Below are positions 1 through 8,371 of a stretch of DNA of 17,036 nucleotides, in pieces. The stretch's first letter is position 1. Every line of letters starts with the position of its first letter. Location: NCBI GenBank assembly GCA_002305955.1, contig DBRH01000068.1:1-17036 (forward strand). Reading direction: 5' to 3'. The notes under the pieces are model-generated. The model saw only the letters and a list, made by a program, of their open reading frames with translations. It was not told where the DNA came from and did no database searches. Made by a program: the position numbers and the translations under genes. This stretch comes from Kosmotogaceae bacterium UBA1373 (GTDB taxonomy: Bacteria; Thermotogota; Thermotogae; Petrotogales; Kosmotogaceae).

Positions 1-1132
1 CATCAACGTCGATGGCGACGAGACAGTCGACGTCACCCTCACGAAGAAGACCTACACCCTTACGGTGAACACCGTCGGTGAGGGAACGGTAACAAAGAAC
101 CCGGACAAAGCCACATACAACCACGGAGAATTCGTCCAGCTCGCGGCCAATCCCGCGGAAAACTGGATTTTCACAGGCTGGAGCGGTGACTTGACCGGTT
201 CTACAAACCCGGCAAACATCACGATGAACTCAAACAAGACCGTGATCGCCAGTTTCATGATTAAGCAGTACACAATTACTGCAACGGCCGGCGCGGGAGG
301 AAGTATTAGTCCATCCGGCGATGTGAAAGTAAACCATGGAGCGAATCAGTCATTCACAATTACTCCGAACACCGGTTACAATATAGAAGATGTAAAGATC
401 GACGGCAGTTCGATCGGTGCGGTAACAAACTATACTTTCACCAATGTCACAGACAACCACACGATAGCGGTCACTTTCAAAATAAAGACATACACTATTT
501 CCGTATCTGCCAACCCGTCAGAAGGTGGAACGGCCTCCGGCGGTGGAACTTTTAGTCATAATCAGCAGGTCAACCTGTCAGCGACACAGAATGCGGGTTA
601 TCAATTTTTGAACTGGACAGAAGGAGGATCGGTTGTAAGCACAAAGGCAAATTACTCCTTCCCGGCCACGGGGAATAGAACGCTCGTGGCCAATTTCAAT
701 ATGATCAAGGGAACTATCGAAATAAGCGATAAAACTATCGATGGCTTCGGCCAGATCGAAGTTTACGCCGAAAACTTCGGATTCAATGTTGGAGCCATAG
801 AATACGTTTTGAGCTATGACCCTGCAAAGCTTTCAATACTAGCCATGGCAAACAATCCGGAGCTCAACTGGACTCTACAAAACCTCTTCAAATCAACCGA
901 TGGAATCATTCATTTCGTGGGTGGAGGTCAACCGGTAGATCTCTCCACAAGAAAGAAAATAGCGACGATAACTGTTTCAGAAGTCTCGAGTGGATCTACT
1001 ACGATCGGTTTCACGAAATACATTTACAACGATGTCGAAGTTGAAACGGCAGTCACCAACGACAGTCAACCTCCTGAGGAAATAAGAAGTCCCCATATCA
1101 CGCTGGTTCCAGGAACTATAACGATAAATTAG
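1..1132 (+). CDS. Surface protein with InlB-type repeats and C-terminal cohesin-like domain (5' end outside window)
   Basis: The reading frame is open from the first complete codon (base 2) to the TAG at 1130-1132, giving 376 visible residues; the true start and any signal peptide lie upstream. Three beta repeats of the InlB B-repeat type follow each other, marked by strands such as YTLTVN, a GW or NW near the end of each (FTGWSGDL, FLNWTEGG) and a closing ASF, VTF or VANF. From about base 712 the last 140 residues resemble a cohesin: strands IEISDKTIDGFGQIEVYAENF, then IEYVLSYDPAKLSIL, the usual 'YDP.KL' signature, ending GTITIN. Known: cohesins bind dockerins, and a dockerin is encoded two genes downstream. 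Inference: this is an exported scaffold-like or receptor protein. It is the first visible member of a + strand operon, and its promoter is not in the window. Cohesin assignment rests on pattern only. Confidence 0.8.
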   Translation, partial: INVDGDETVDVTLTKKTYTLTVNTVGEGTVTKNPDKATYNHGEFVQLAANPAENWIFTGWSGDLTGSTNPANITMNSNKTVIASFMIKQYTITATAGAGGSISPSGDVKVNHGANQSFTITPNTGYNIEDVKIDGSSIGAVTNYTFTNVTDNHTIAVTFKIKTYTISVSANPSEGGTASGGGTFSHNQQVNLSATQNAGYQFLNWTEGGSVVSTKANYSFPATGNRTLVANFNMIKGTIEISDKTIDGFGQIEVYAENFGFNVGAIEYVLSYDPAKLSILAMANNPELNWTLQNLFKSTDGIIHFVGGGQPVDLSTRKKIATITVSEVSSGSTTIGFTKYIYNDVEVETAVTNDSQPPEEIRSPHITLVPGTITIN

Positions 1133-1145
1133 GCGGGTGATTCGA

Positions 1146-1931
1146 TTGAAAAGACTCATATATTATGTCTTTATTTTGGCAACCGTGCTGGTTGCACTGA
1201 CAGGCTGTCCACCAATAAACAAAAAACCGGTTGCTTCAAATGTGAGAATCACCGGCCAGACGGTAAGCGGGCAGAAATTGAAAGGAGAGTACAACTACAC
1301 AGATCCGGAAAAAGACAGTGAAGGAGCTTCGAAATACAAATGGTACCGTTCAGAAAACGCCATCGGAACAAACCTAACAGCTATTGCCCAGGCTACCTCA
1401 CGTGAATATCAGCTCACGTTTCAGGATGTAGGCAAATACATTTACTTCGAAGTCACTCCCGTCGATATAAAAGGTAAGACCGGCGATCCTGTAATCAGCC
1501 AGGCATCGACGATAGTTGTTGCGGGCCCCTCGTTCGAAATAGTCGATACCACGCTCGTCAACAACAGCCTTGGAAGTATCGTTATAAAGGGAAACAATCT
1601 CGGTGAAATCAACGCTTTTGAGGTTGTTCTTGAATTCGATGATAGCTATATGACCTGTTCGGGAATAGTTCAATCTCTGGTCGGAGGCCTGATGATAACC
1701 AGACAGCCAGAAGACAACATAATCCACGTGGCGATTGCCGGACTAAAAGACATCGATGTTCAAAACACAGAACTATTGAGAATATTCTTCAATGCTTTGG
1801 ACAAAACCGGCACAACGGAGATATCTTTTTCTCAGTATCTGAGCGAAGGCGGCGTCAATTTCAAAACAGATGTTATTCCCGCAGTTGAGGGACTGGATCT
1901 ATCCGACGTCGGGATAATCACCATTCAATGA
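1146..1931 (+). CDS. Lipoprotein with Ig-like and cohesin-like domains
   Basis: I prefer the TTG at 1146 as start: GGGTGA lies five bases before it and the protein then begins MKRLIYYVF, a clean signal peptide. The GTG at 1137 would leave almost no room for a ribosome binding site. The 261-residue product has a lipobox (ALTGC, Cys21). Residues about 31-125 form an Ig-like domain of the 'D.E.D.EG.S.Y.WY' kind. Residues about 130-261 look like a second cohesin-like domain (FEVVLEFDDSYM, ending GIITIQ), matching the layout and ending of the upstream protein's C-terminal domain. The gene starts 13 bases after the upstream stop and its own stop overlaps the ATGA at 1928, so it is co-transcribed. 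Likely membrane-anchored on the outer face. Binding to the dockerin of the next gene is plausible but inferred. Confidence 0.8.
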   Translation: MKRLIYYVFILATVLVALTGCPPINKKPVASNVRITGQTVSGQKLKGEYNYTDPEKDSEGASKYKWYRSENAIGTNLTAIAQATSREYQLTFQDVGKYIYFEVTPVDIKGKTGDPVISQASTIVVAGPSFEIVDTTLVNNSLGSIVIKGNNLGEINAFEVVLEFDDSYMTCSGIVQSLVGGLMITRQPEDNIIHVAIAGLKDIDVQNTELLRIFFNALDKTGTTEISFSQYLSEGGVNFKTDVIPAVEGLDLSDVGIITIQ

Positions 1932-1942
1932 GGGGGTTTGAA

Positions 1943-3007
1943 ATGAAGAAAACACTGATGATTTCGATGATTCTTTCCATAATTGTGCTGTTTCTGGCCT
2001 CTTGCGTTAGCAGTCACTCCTCACACAACGACAGCGCTTTTAAGTTGGTAAGGCAAGCCGGTGGATTTGATCTGTACGTTAGCAGGGGAATTGATGCTCT
2101 GGAGATAACTCTTTCTGGAGCCCATATCTATGCTGAAAACATCGTCCCCCTGCAGGATGTTCTGGTGATAACGCGTCAAGATACAAGCGGAACAACGATT
2201 GCACTCTCGAAGTTCAGAGATCTCGATTTTGCCGAACCGGTTCTCGCAATTCCATTTGAAAATCCCGGTTCGATCACGGTCTCGAGCTACGATACGGTTA
2301 TCCTGCCAATTAAAAAAGCTTCGTTCTTAACACAGAACTCAGTTGCTCCCGATCTGATTGGAGATTATAACGGAGACGGCTATATCACACTGTCAGACTT
2401 CGCGGCATTCGCCCCGGCATACGGGTTCTCAGCTGGATCAGCCGAATACGACGAAAAGTACGATATCGGTGCATCCGAAAAGCAATACCTGGGTATATGG
2501 CAGAAGATATTCTCCTTTTCCGGTCTTCCCGACGGATCAATAACCCTGGCCGACTTCGCGGTCTTCGCCAACAACTACGGCTTCGCCAATCCCTATCTCG
2601 GGAAATGGACCTTTACAGGCTCCATCGACTACGAAAGCGGGACTTACGGCAGCGTAAAGGCCGATGGAAACGGTACTCTGACTATCGGTCAGCAAAACTG
2701 GCAGATGTCCGGACCGGTAGAGCTCACTGCCAATTCCACGTACACCGACGAAGAGGGGAAGGAAGTGAGCGATACCTTCGAAATAGAAATCGCTTCCGTA
2801 GATGTGCAATTTTCATCTACTGAAATGACCGTAACCGGAATTATAGCCAACCCGCTGAACGGTGTTGAATACGACGTTCTGATGAAAGGCAAGCTCAGAG
2901 TCGAGGGCAACGCAATTTACGCAGAATCTAACGGTACGGGCGACGGTTATGGCATATTCCTTCTCAATCCCACAAGGAAGATAGGTGAATGGACGGCCCA
3001 TAAATAG
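1943..3007 (+). CDS. Lipoprotein with dockerin-like domain and C-terminal beta domain
   Basis: The ATG at 1943 is chosen over 1928 because AGGGGGT sits five bases upstream and the protein then starts directly with the signal peptide MKKTLMISMILSII. The product has 354 residues and its lipobox is LASC (Cys21). Residues about 31-125 are a beta-rich region I cannot assign. Residues about 138-214 are dockerin-like: two EF-hand-type segments, DYNGDGYITLSDF (141-153) and LPDGSITLADF (195-205), each followed by FA(A/V)FA..YGF. The first calcium loop has all expected ligands; the second has lost those at positions 1 and 3. Residues about 218-354 form a beta domain ending KIGEWTAHK, related to the next gene's product. 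The dockerin suggests partnership with the cohesin-like domains encoded just upstream. Dockerin call is firm; function of the rest is unknown. Confidence 0.85.
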   Translation: MKKTLMISMILSIIVLFLASCVSSHSSHNDSAFKLVRQAGGFDLYVSRGIDALEITLSGAHIYAENIVPLQDVLVITRQDTSGTTIALSKFRDLDFAEPVLAIPFENPGSITVSSYDTVILPIKKASFLTQNSVAPDLIGDYNGDGYITLSDFAAFAPAYGFSAGSAEYDEKYDIGASEKQYLGIWQKIFSFSGLPDGSITLADFAVFANNYGFANPYLGKWTFTGSIDYESGTYGSVKADGNGTLTIGQQNWQMSGPVELTANSTYTDEEGKEVSDTFEIEIASVDVQFSSTEMTVTGIIANPLNGVEYDVLMKGKLRVEGNAIYAESNGTGDGYGIFLLNPTRKIGEWTAHK

Positions 3008-3027
3008 TAACCCTTCAGGAGGTAAAG

Positions 3028-3492
3028 ATGAAAGTAAAGACACTGGCTATTCTGGCTATTCTCTTCATCGCATTGACTCTGGGGGGATGTTTCTGGAAGA
3101 AACATTCCGACCCGAAGAACGCCGTTCCCGTTTTCGGGACCTGGAGATTGGAAGGAAAGGTTAAGAGTGGCAACACGACTATCAAGGGAACGGGAACCAT
3201 GGCGATAACGCACCAGGACGGCAACAATCTGGAAGGCTGGGGAAGCACGATGCCCCCGGGACTGGAGCTGATAAAAGTCGACTTCACCGGTATCATAACC
3301 GACAAGCCGGATAATTTCCTCACCGTCACCATGCAGCTACGGTATCCGCCCGTGGTTGGTGAGATGAGAGATGTTATTTTGAACGGTAAAGTTACAGTCA
3401 CGGCAACCGGTACTTTCGTCAACGACGGCAAGATCTTCCTTGACAGTCTGGCCAGAGAGATCGGCGAATGGACCGGGACTTTGAAGAAATAG
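3028..3492 (+). CDS. Small lipoprotein, paralogue of the C-terminal domain of the upstream dockerin protein
   Basis: This 154-residue protein starts at an ATG with an ideal AGGAGGT site, 20 bases after the upstream stop. The signal peptide ends at a lipobox (TLGGC, Cys21). After a short charged linker comes one beta-rich domain, beginning FGTWRLEGKV and ending REIGEWTGTLKK. It can be aligned by eye with residues about 218-354 of the preceding protein: both open with G.W...G.., share a G.GT..I strand, a central (V/I)DF or VDVQF strand followed by .G.I, an LNGK or MKGK strand, and the closing IGEWT. I do not recognise the family. The pairing suggests a domain that is used both free and fused to a dockerin, perhaps a small beta-barrel binding module. 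Co-transcription with its neighbours is near certain from spacing. Confidence 0.8.
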   Translation: MKVKTLAILAILFIALTLGGCFWKKHSDPKNAVPVFGTWRLEGKVKSGNTTIKGTGTMAITHQDGNNLEGWGSTMPPGLELIKVDFTGIITDKPDNFLTVTMQLRYPPVVGEMRDVILNGKVTVTATGTFVNDGKIFLDSLAREIGEWTGTLKK

Positions 3493-3558
3493 TTGTCCAG
3501 GTATTCTATCGGCATGTCTCGATTTCTCAGACAAACTTCATTTTTTGGGGGAATTGTA

Positions 3559-6500
3559 ATGAAAAGACACGTGTTGATCGCGATTTCAGTTACTGTTGTT
3601 TTCCTGCTGACTGCATGTCCTTATGTTCAAAGGCAGAACGATGCATCACTTACAGGGATAAGTATAAGCGGCAATCCTTTGGAGAATTTCAATCCACAGG
3701 TCAACGAGTACACCGTTGAGCTGGCTGCCGGGACGGTCCAGGCTCCGATCGTCACGGTCACACCGAGCGTTGAAGGGGTCGTAATAGATATAGATAACGC
3801 CGAAACGCTTCCGGGTACGACAACGATAACGGTAACAGCGTTAAACGGTAAAGACAGGTTGTTCTACCACATACACTTCACCGTTCAAAAGAGCACCGAT
3901 TCTTCTCTATCTTCACTCCTGTACAACGGGACGGCAGTTACGGGATTCACACCCGAAAGGTTCGATTATGAAGTGATTCTCCCTCCCGAGGTGTTATTTC
4001 CGCCTGTGGTCTCAGGTATCACGAACAATCCGATGGCATCGATTGAGGTTGTACAGGCCGCTACTCTGCCGGGTACAGCCACATTAATAGTTACGGCGGA
4101 GGATGGCGAAACCACATCGACATACCGTGTTATATTCATTCCAAGCTACAGGATTGAACTTCTATGCGATCCAGAAGACGGCGGCAATGCGATCGGCGCC
4201 GGAGTTTTCGTTCACGGAGATACAGTCAATCTGTCGATCTCAATCAACGAGGGCTACGAATTCGCCGGCTGGACCGAAGATGGAGTACAGGTGAGCGGCG
4301 ATCCAGACTACTCTTTCGAAGCGATTGGCAACAGAACACTCGTGGCGAACTTCACCCAGAAGACGTACACACTCACAATAAATGTAACGGGTCAGGGAGC
4401 GGTAACCAGAAACCCTGACAAAGCCACATATGCACATGGAGAGATCGTTCAGCTGACCTCCAATCCCTCGGAAGGCTGGAGTTTCACAGGCTGGAGCGGA
4501 GACCTGTCTGGTTCAACAAACCCCATCAACATCACGATGAACGCAGACAGAAACGTCACTGCCAGTTTCTCATCCATCCAGTACGCGATAGCTGTATCTG
4601 CAAATCCCGAAATCGGAGGGACGGTAACGGGTAACGGCACTTACGACCACGGCGAGACGGTGAACCTCACGGCCCTCGCCAATCCCGGCTATAGTTTCGT
4701 GAACTGGACCGAAGACGGAGTACAGGTGAGCGGCGATCCGGACTACTCGTTCGAAGCGATTGGAAACAGAACACTCGTGGCGAACTTCACCCAGAAGACG
4801 TACACACTCACAATTAACATAACGGGTCAAGGAACGGTATCCAGGAACCCCGACAAACCCACATATGCACACGGAGAGATCGTTCGGCTGACCGCCAGCC
4901 CTGCAACAAACTGGAATTTCAAAGGCTGGAGCGGAGATCTGTCTGGTTCAACGAACCCCGTCAACATCACGATGAACGCGGATAGAAACGTCACTGCCAC
5001 CTTCTCAACCATCCAGTACACGATAGCGATATCTGCAAATCCCGAAGCCGGAGGGACGGTAACAGGGGGCGGAATTTACAACCACGGCGAGACGGTTAAT
5101 CTCACGGCCCTCGCCAACCGCGACTACAGATTCGTGAACTGGACCGAAGCGGGGATCCAGGTCAGCACCAACTCAAATTACTCATTCACTGCCAGGAGCG
5201 ACAGAACACTGGTGGCTAACTTTGAGGAAGAGGTTGAAACTGGAGCCTTCAAAGTCGCCAACTCATGGGGAATCGGGGGATGGGAAAATGTACCAGACGG
5301 CTTCCTGTACATCACATACGAAGCCATGAAAAAGAACCGCGTTGTATGCTTCATAACAGATCCGAGAAACGGTTACGAGCCCAGGGCGATTGCCGTGTTC
5401 GAAATATCCCATCCTGTCAGGGACGACTGCCGGGTATATGTGGGTGTCGGCGATCCCGCTTCGCCCCTGAGAGAAAAGAGCTTCGATGTTTATGACCCCG
5501 ATTACCGTGGCGGACCGTTGCCCTTCCCGGAGAACAAAATGGTGCTCGATATAACGGAATTGCTCCCGTTCAACGATGAAACCGTGTACCTGAAAGTCTC
5601 CGACTCTTCGAAAACCTCGAGTACGGGCGTTATAGAGTCATTCTCGGTCGAGGTGTACAACAACTACCCGTCTGGAATTCCCACTGACGTTTTCACTTCC
5701 ACGCAAACACCGAAGAACACTGTGAACGACTCGAGCGTGAATGTGCAGATCCCCAGCGTGACTTATGCTTCGAGTCCGTTCTACGATCTCCAGTACGACG
5801 GTGGAGCGGGGATTTCTCCGGAGCTACTGGCAAGAATGAAAGAACAGATGGGTATATACGAAGAGGGAGTGAATTACAACGAGATAATAGATGGCTTCGG
5901 CACGGGCCTAAGACCGCCAACGGAAGAAGAATGGGAAGAGATAAGTATCAACTGGCGCGAAGCGAAGGGTTTCATCACTCAAGACGCATTACCGGCCATG
6001 ATCGACTACTCCAGTTCGATCTATTTCCCGCCGATAGGCAACCAGGGCAGCGAAGGTTCCTGCGTCGCTTTCTCGATCGGTTATTATATATCTACGTTTT
6101 ACGAGGCTCGAGACAGGGGCTGGAACTTGAGCGGAGCACAATGGGTGGGCGACAGCAAAGGTTCTCCAACGAATTCATACCAGAACAGGATCTTCAGTCC
6201 AGATTTCATTTATCACCAGATAAACAACGGCGTTGACGAAGGCGCTCACTATGTCAACGCGATGAAAGTGATCTCAAACATAGGCATAAGCAGCTGGAAG
6301 GAAATGCCCTACAGCACGAGCGATCATACTTCCTGGCCTTCAGAACCGGCCTGGCGTGAAGCACCGAGATACAGAAGCCACTCTTCGGTTATGGAGGTCC
6401 TCCAGATAGCAAGCGATAAAGATATACTGACTCTGAAATCCTACGTCAATTCCGGCTATCTGATATCTATATCGATAGATGCCAACAAGTATTCCAGCAT

Positions 6501-6597
6501 GACATCGAACGATGTCTGGAACAGCTATAACTACACCAACGTGAGGACGAACCATGCCAATACCATCGTCGGTTACGATGACAGCATGAGCCGTTAA
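3559..6597 (+). CDS. Stalked surface lipoprotein with papain-type (C1) peptidase motifs in permuted order
   Basis: ATG at 3559 follows GGGGG with 7-base spacing and gives a signal peptide ending LLTAC (Cys20); the in-frame ATG at 3493 is only an upstream extension. The 1012-residue product contains two cadherin-like beta-sandwich domains (about 28-110 and 112-194), five InlB-type repeats (197-560) and then GAFKVANSWG (562-571), which is the papain Asn motif and is followed by WENVPDGFLYITY as in C1 peptidases. A beta domain runs to about 704 and a propeptide-like acidic helix region to about 808. Next come NQGSEGSCVAFS, with Gln829 and Cys835 spaced exactly as in papain (six apart), and NHANTIVGYDD (His999). 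The protein stops 13 residues after His999, where the NSWG segment would normally follow. All four catalytic residues are present but reordered. Inferred role: extracellular proteolysis or self-processing at the tip of a stalk. It is the last gene of the operon. Confidence 0.85.
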   Translation: MKRHVLIAISVTVVFLLTACPYVQRQNDASLTGISISGNPLENFNPQVNEYTVELAAGTVQAPIVTVTPSVEGVVIDIDNAETLPGTTTITVTALNGKDRLFYHIHFTVQKSTDSSLSSLLYNGTAVTGFTPERFDYEVILPPEVLFPPVVSGITNNPMASIEVVQAATLPGTATLIVTAEDGETTSTYRVIFIPSYRIELLCDPEDGGNAIGAGVFVHGDTVNLSISINEGYEFAGWTEDGVQVSGDPDYSFEAIGNRTLVANFTQKTYTLTINVTGQGAVTRNPDKATYAHGEIVQLTSNPSEGWSFTGWSGDLSGSTNPINITMNADRNVTASFSSIQYAIAVSANPEIGGTVTGNGTYDHGETVNLTALANPGYSFVNWTEDGVQVSGDPDYSFEAIGNRTLVANFTQKTYTLTINITGQGTVSRNPDKPTYAHGEIVRLTASPATNWNFKGWSGDLSGSTNPVNITMNADRNVTATFSTIQYTIAISANPEAGGTVTGGGIYNHGETVNLTALANRDYRFVNWTEAGIQVSTNSNYSFTARSDRTLVANFEEEVETGAFKVANSWGIGGWENVPDGFLYITYEAMKKNRVVCFITDPRNGYEPRAIAVFEISHPVRDDCRVYVGVGDPASPLREKSFDVYDPDYRGGPLPFPENKMVLDITELLPFNDETVYLKVSDSSKTSSTGVIESFSVEVYNNYPSGIPTDVFTSTQTPKNTVNDSSVNVQIPSVTYASSPFYDLQYDGGAGISPELLARMKEQMGIYEEGVNYNEIIDGFGTGLRPPTEEEWEEISINWREAKGFITQDALPAMIDYSSSIYFPPIGNQGSEGSCVAFSIGYYISTFYEARDRGWNLSGAQWVGDSKGSPTNSYQNRIFSPDFIYHQINNGVDEGAHYVNAMKVISNIGISSWKEMPYSTSDHTSWPSEPAWREAPRYRSHSSVMEVLQIASDKDILTLKSYVNSGYLISISIDANKYSSMTSNDVWNSYNYTNVRTNHANTIVGYDDSMSR
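4147..5235 (+). repeat. Tandem 435-bp repeats within the stalk (2.5 units of InlB-type beta repeats)
   Basis: Units at 4147-4581 and 4582-5016 have the same length (435 bp, 145 codons), each made of one YRIELL/YAIAVS-type and one KTYTLTIN-type repeat; a half unit follows from 5017. Stretches of about 100 bases around 4280-4385 and 4715-4820 are almost identical at DNA level, including silent positions, which points to recent duplication or gene conversion. The same KTYTLT module also appears in the first gene of the operon (about 50-260). Confidence 0.9.
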
Positions 6598-6615
6598 CGG
6601 CGATTCTTGAAAAAG

Positions 6616-6651
6616 AGAAGGGAGTAAACCAAGTTTTACTCCCTTCTTTTT
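6616..6651. terminator. Bidirectional intrinsic terminator between convergent operons
   Basis: A perfect 13-bp stem (6616-6628 with 6635-6647) and a 6-base loop. On the + strand it is followed by TTTTT. Read on the - strand it is followed by CTTTTTC. It lies 19 bases after the peptidase gene stop and about 50 bases beyond the stop of the convergent lipoprotein gene, so it can serve both operons. Confidence 0.92.
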
Positions 6652-6703
6652 GTGGCTTGATTGTCAATTCTAGCTTATAGCTCAGTGTTTCACGAGTCAA
6701 TCT

Positions 6704-8371
6704 CTAGGGACATATGTGCGTGTAATAGGCCACCAGGTTTTTGGGTTCGTTCATCTCTATCACAATTATCCTGGAAACGGAGAATCTATCGTGGTTGTTC
6801 ATATCCCAGTGACTGAACTTGAATTCTTCGACATCTGGAGCGGTTATCTCCACTTTTGAATTCATAGGGTACCAGCCTGCCCCATCGACATCGGCAAGGT
6901 TCGGGGGAGAGGTCGATGTTCTCAGGTAATAACTGGCATCGAAGTCGATGTACAGATCCACGGAACTCTCCATTTTTATGTTTCTCGCAAGTTCATCTGA
7001 ACCGTCCGACCAGCCTTTAAATTCCGTTCTAGCATCTTTTCCGGGGACAAAGGGACTGTAATCGAATTCCTGACTCTGATCCACCGAAAGGAGAACGGTC
7101 GTGTTCTTTGTAGTTTCATACACAACCGGTAAAAAATACTCCACCCCGTCGATCTCGACAACCGGCGATACGCCGTTGTCGTGAAGGGAAGAAATTCTCA
7201 GGAATACCGGCGGTACCAGAGTTTTGAACGTCCATACCGGTCCCTCGACAGTATCTGTTCCGTCGGTAACGGTTATCTTCCAGTAGTAAGTGGTATCGGG
7301 CTTGAGTGTACCAACCGAACGAGAGGTTCCGGAAACGCCTTTGGCAAAGAGCGGGGGGGTACTCTTAGTTCCGAAGTAAACATCGAACAAAAGATCGTCG
7401 CCGTCTGGATCTGTACAGCTCCAGGACAAAGTCGTATCCGTGGGAACTCCCGTTTCCTGATCTAATGGCTGCGGATTGAAGGGAACTACGGGAGGTCTGT
7501 TCGTATTATCCACCGTCAGTAGAAATTCGCCCGTGTCGCTTGCTCCCTTCGTGTCCGTTACCACGATACTGACAGTGTGTTCTCCGGAACTGGCGTAATC
7601 GGCCGAATAACTGTATGTGCTTCCCACAACCTGCCCGACGCCGGAAACGAGTTCAAAGCTCAACTCATCGCCGTCTTCGTCATGCGCATAATTGAGAAGA
7701 TCCAGCGAGAGAGTCTCGCCCTCCGCCATTCGCTGATCGGGGATATCTATCTCCGGCGGATTGTTGTCGTTATACACAGAGATGACGAAGGAAGCGCTAT
7801 CTGAACCATCGTTACCGTCGCTCACCGTTATAGTAACCGGATGATCGCCAATATCGGCCACCTTCGGACTGTACGTGTATGTGTTGCCGGTCAGGGTACC
7901 TACACCGCTGACGATGGAAAAACTCAAAGTGTCGCCGTCCGGGTCGCTGGAAAAGTCTAGCAGATCGAGAGTCAACGTTTCGCTGTAAGCCATCGACTGG
8001 TTTGCGATATCTATCGAAGGAGCCCTGTTTTTGTTCCTGACTATTACCTCAAAACTTCCCGATACACTGTTACTTCCGTCGGAAATCCTTATCTTTACAG
8101 TGTGTTGACCGGCATCGGAAAAGCCGGGAGTGTACGAGTAGTATTCACCCAGAACCGCTCCGACTCCGCTGACAATCTCATAGACCAGCCCGTTTTTTTC
8201 GCCGGTCGCCACAACGTACGAAGCGAGCGAAAATTTCAACTCGTCGCCTTCATCGACGTATTTGGCCGGTATAGACTCAAGGTACAGACTGACCGATTTA
8301 TTGCACGAGCTCACCAGTAAAACCACTAAAGCAACCATCAAAATCGACCACAATATAGGCTTTCTGTTCAT
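6704..8371 (-). CDS. Lipoprotein with three cadherin-like domains, an FnIII-like domain and InlB-like end
   Basis: Start taken at the ATG at 8371, where GGAGG lies six bases upstream; the longer in-frame start at 8401 would place extra residues before the signal peptide. The 555-residue product has a lipobox (VSSC, Cys23). Residues about 30-112, 117-201 and 204-289 are three cadherin-like units with repeated cores such as F.IVSGVGTLTG.TY.YSP, typical DPDGD calcium-type turns and an .ISDG or .VSDG strand. Residues about 291-385 are FnIII-like (LSWSCTDPDGDDLLFDVYFG, then TTYYWKITVTDG and GPVWTFKT). The remainder contains two GW/HW beta repeats and ends YYTHICP. Last gene of the - strand operon, 110 bases after the membrane protein gene, close enough for read-through. 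Likely a surface adhesin or structural protein; no catalytic motif seen. Confidence 0.85.
   Translation of the reverse strand: MNRKPILWSILMVALVVLLVSSCNKSVSLYLESIPAKYVDEGDELKFSLASYVVATGEKNGLVYEIVSGVGAVLGEYYSYTPGFSDAGQHTVKIRISDGSNSVSGSFEVIVRNKNRAPSIDIANQSMAYSETLTLDLLDFSSDPDGDTLSFSIVSGVGTLTGNTYTYSPKVADIGDHPVTITVSDGNDGSDSASFVISVYNDNNPPEIDIPDQRMAEGETLSLDLLNYAHDEDGDELSFELVSGVGQVVGSTYSYSADYASSGEHTVSIVVTDTKGASDTGEFLLTVDNTNRPPVVPFNPQPLDQETGVPTDTTLSWSCTDPDGDDLLFDVYFGTKSTPPLFAKGVSGTSRSVGTLKPDTTYYWKITVTDGTDTVEGPVWTFKTLVPPVFLRISSLHDNGVSPVVEIDGVEYFLPVVYETTKNTTVLLSVDQSQEFDYSPFVPGKDARTEFKGWSDGSDELARNIKMESSVDLYIDFDASYYLRTSTSPPNLADVDGAGWYPMNSKVEITAPDVEEFKFSHWDMNNHDRFSVSRIIVIEMNEPKNLVAYYTHICP

Noticed and set aside
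3515..3546. Weak hairpin (TGTCT/AGACA) followed by a T-run before the peptidase gene, a possible attenuator
   Set aside because: The stem has only five pairs and the T-run begins seven bases away, so it does not qualify as a terminator.
3493..3558. Upstream ATG extending the peptidase gene by 22 residues
   Set aside because: It has no suitable ribosome site and would place MSRYSIGMSRF... before a good signal peptide that has its own GGGGG site and ATG at 3559.
4147..5235. Regular repeats considered as a CRISPR array
   Set aside because: The units are 435 bases, in frame and coding for beta repeats; there are no short repeats with unique spacers.
6598..6703. A frameshifted continuation of the peptidase gene that might restore NSWG after the His motif
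   Set aside because: None of the three + strand frames between the stop and the convergent gene encodes an NSWG-like segment, and the terminator begins 19 bases after the stop.
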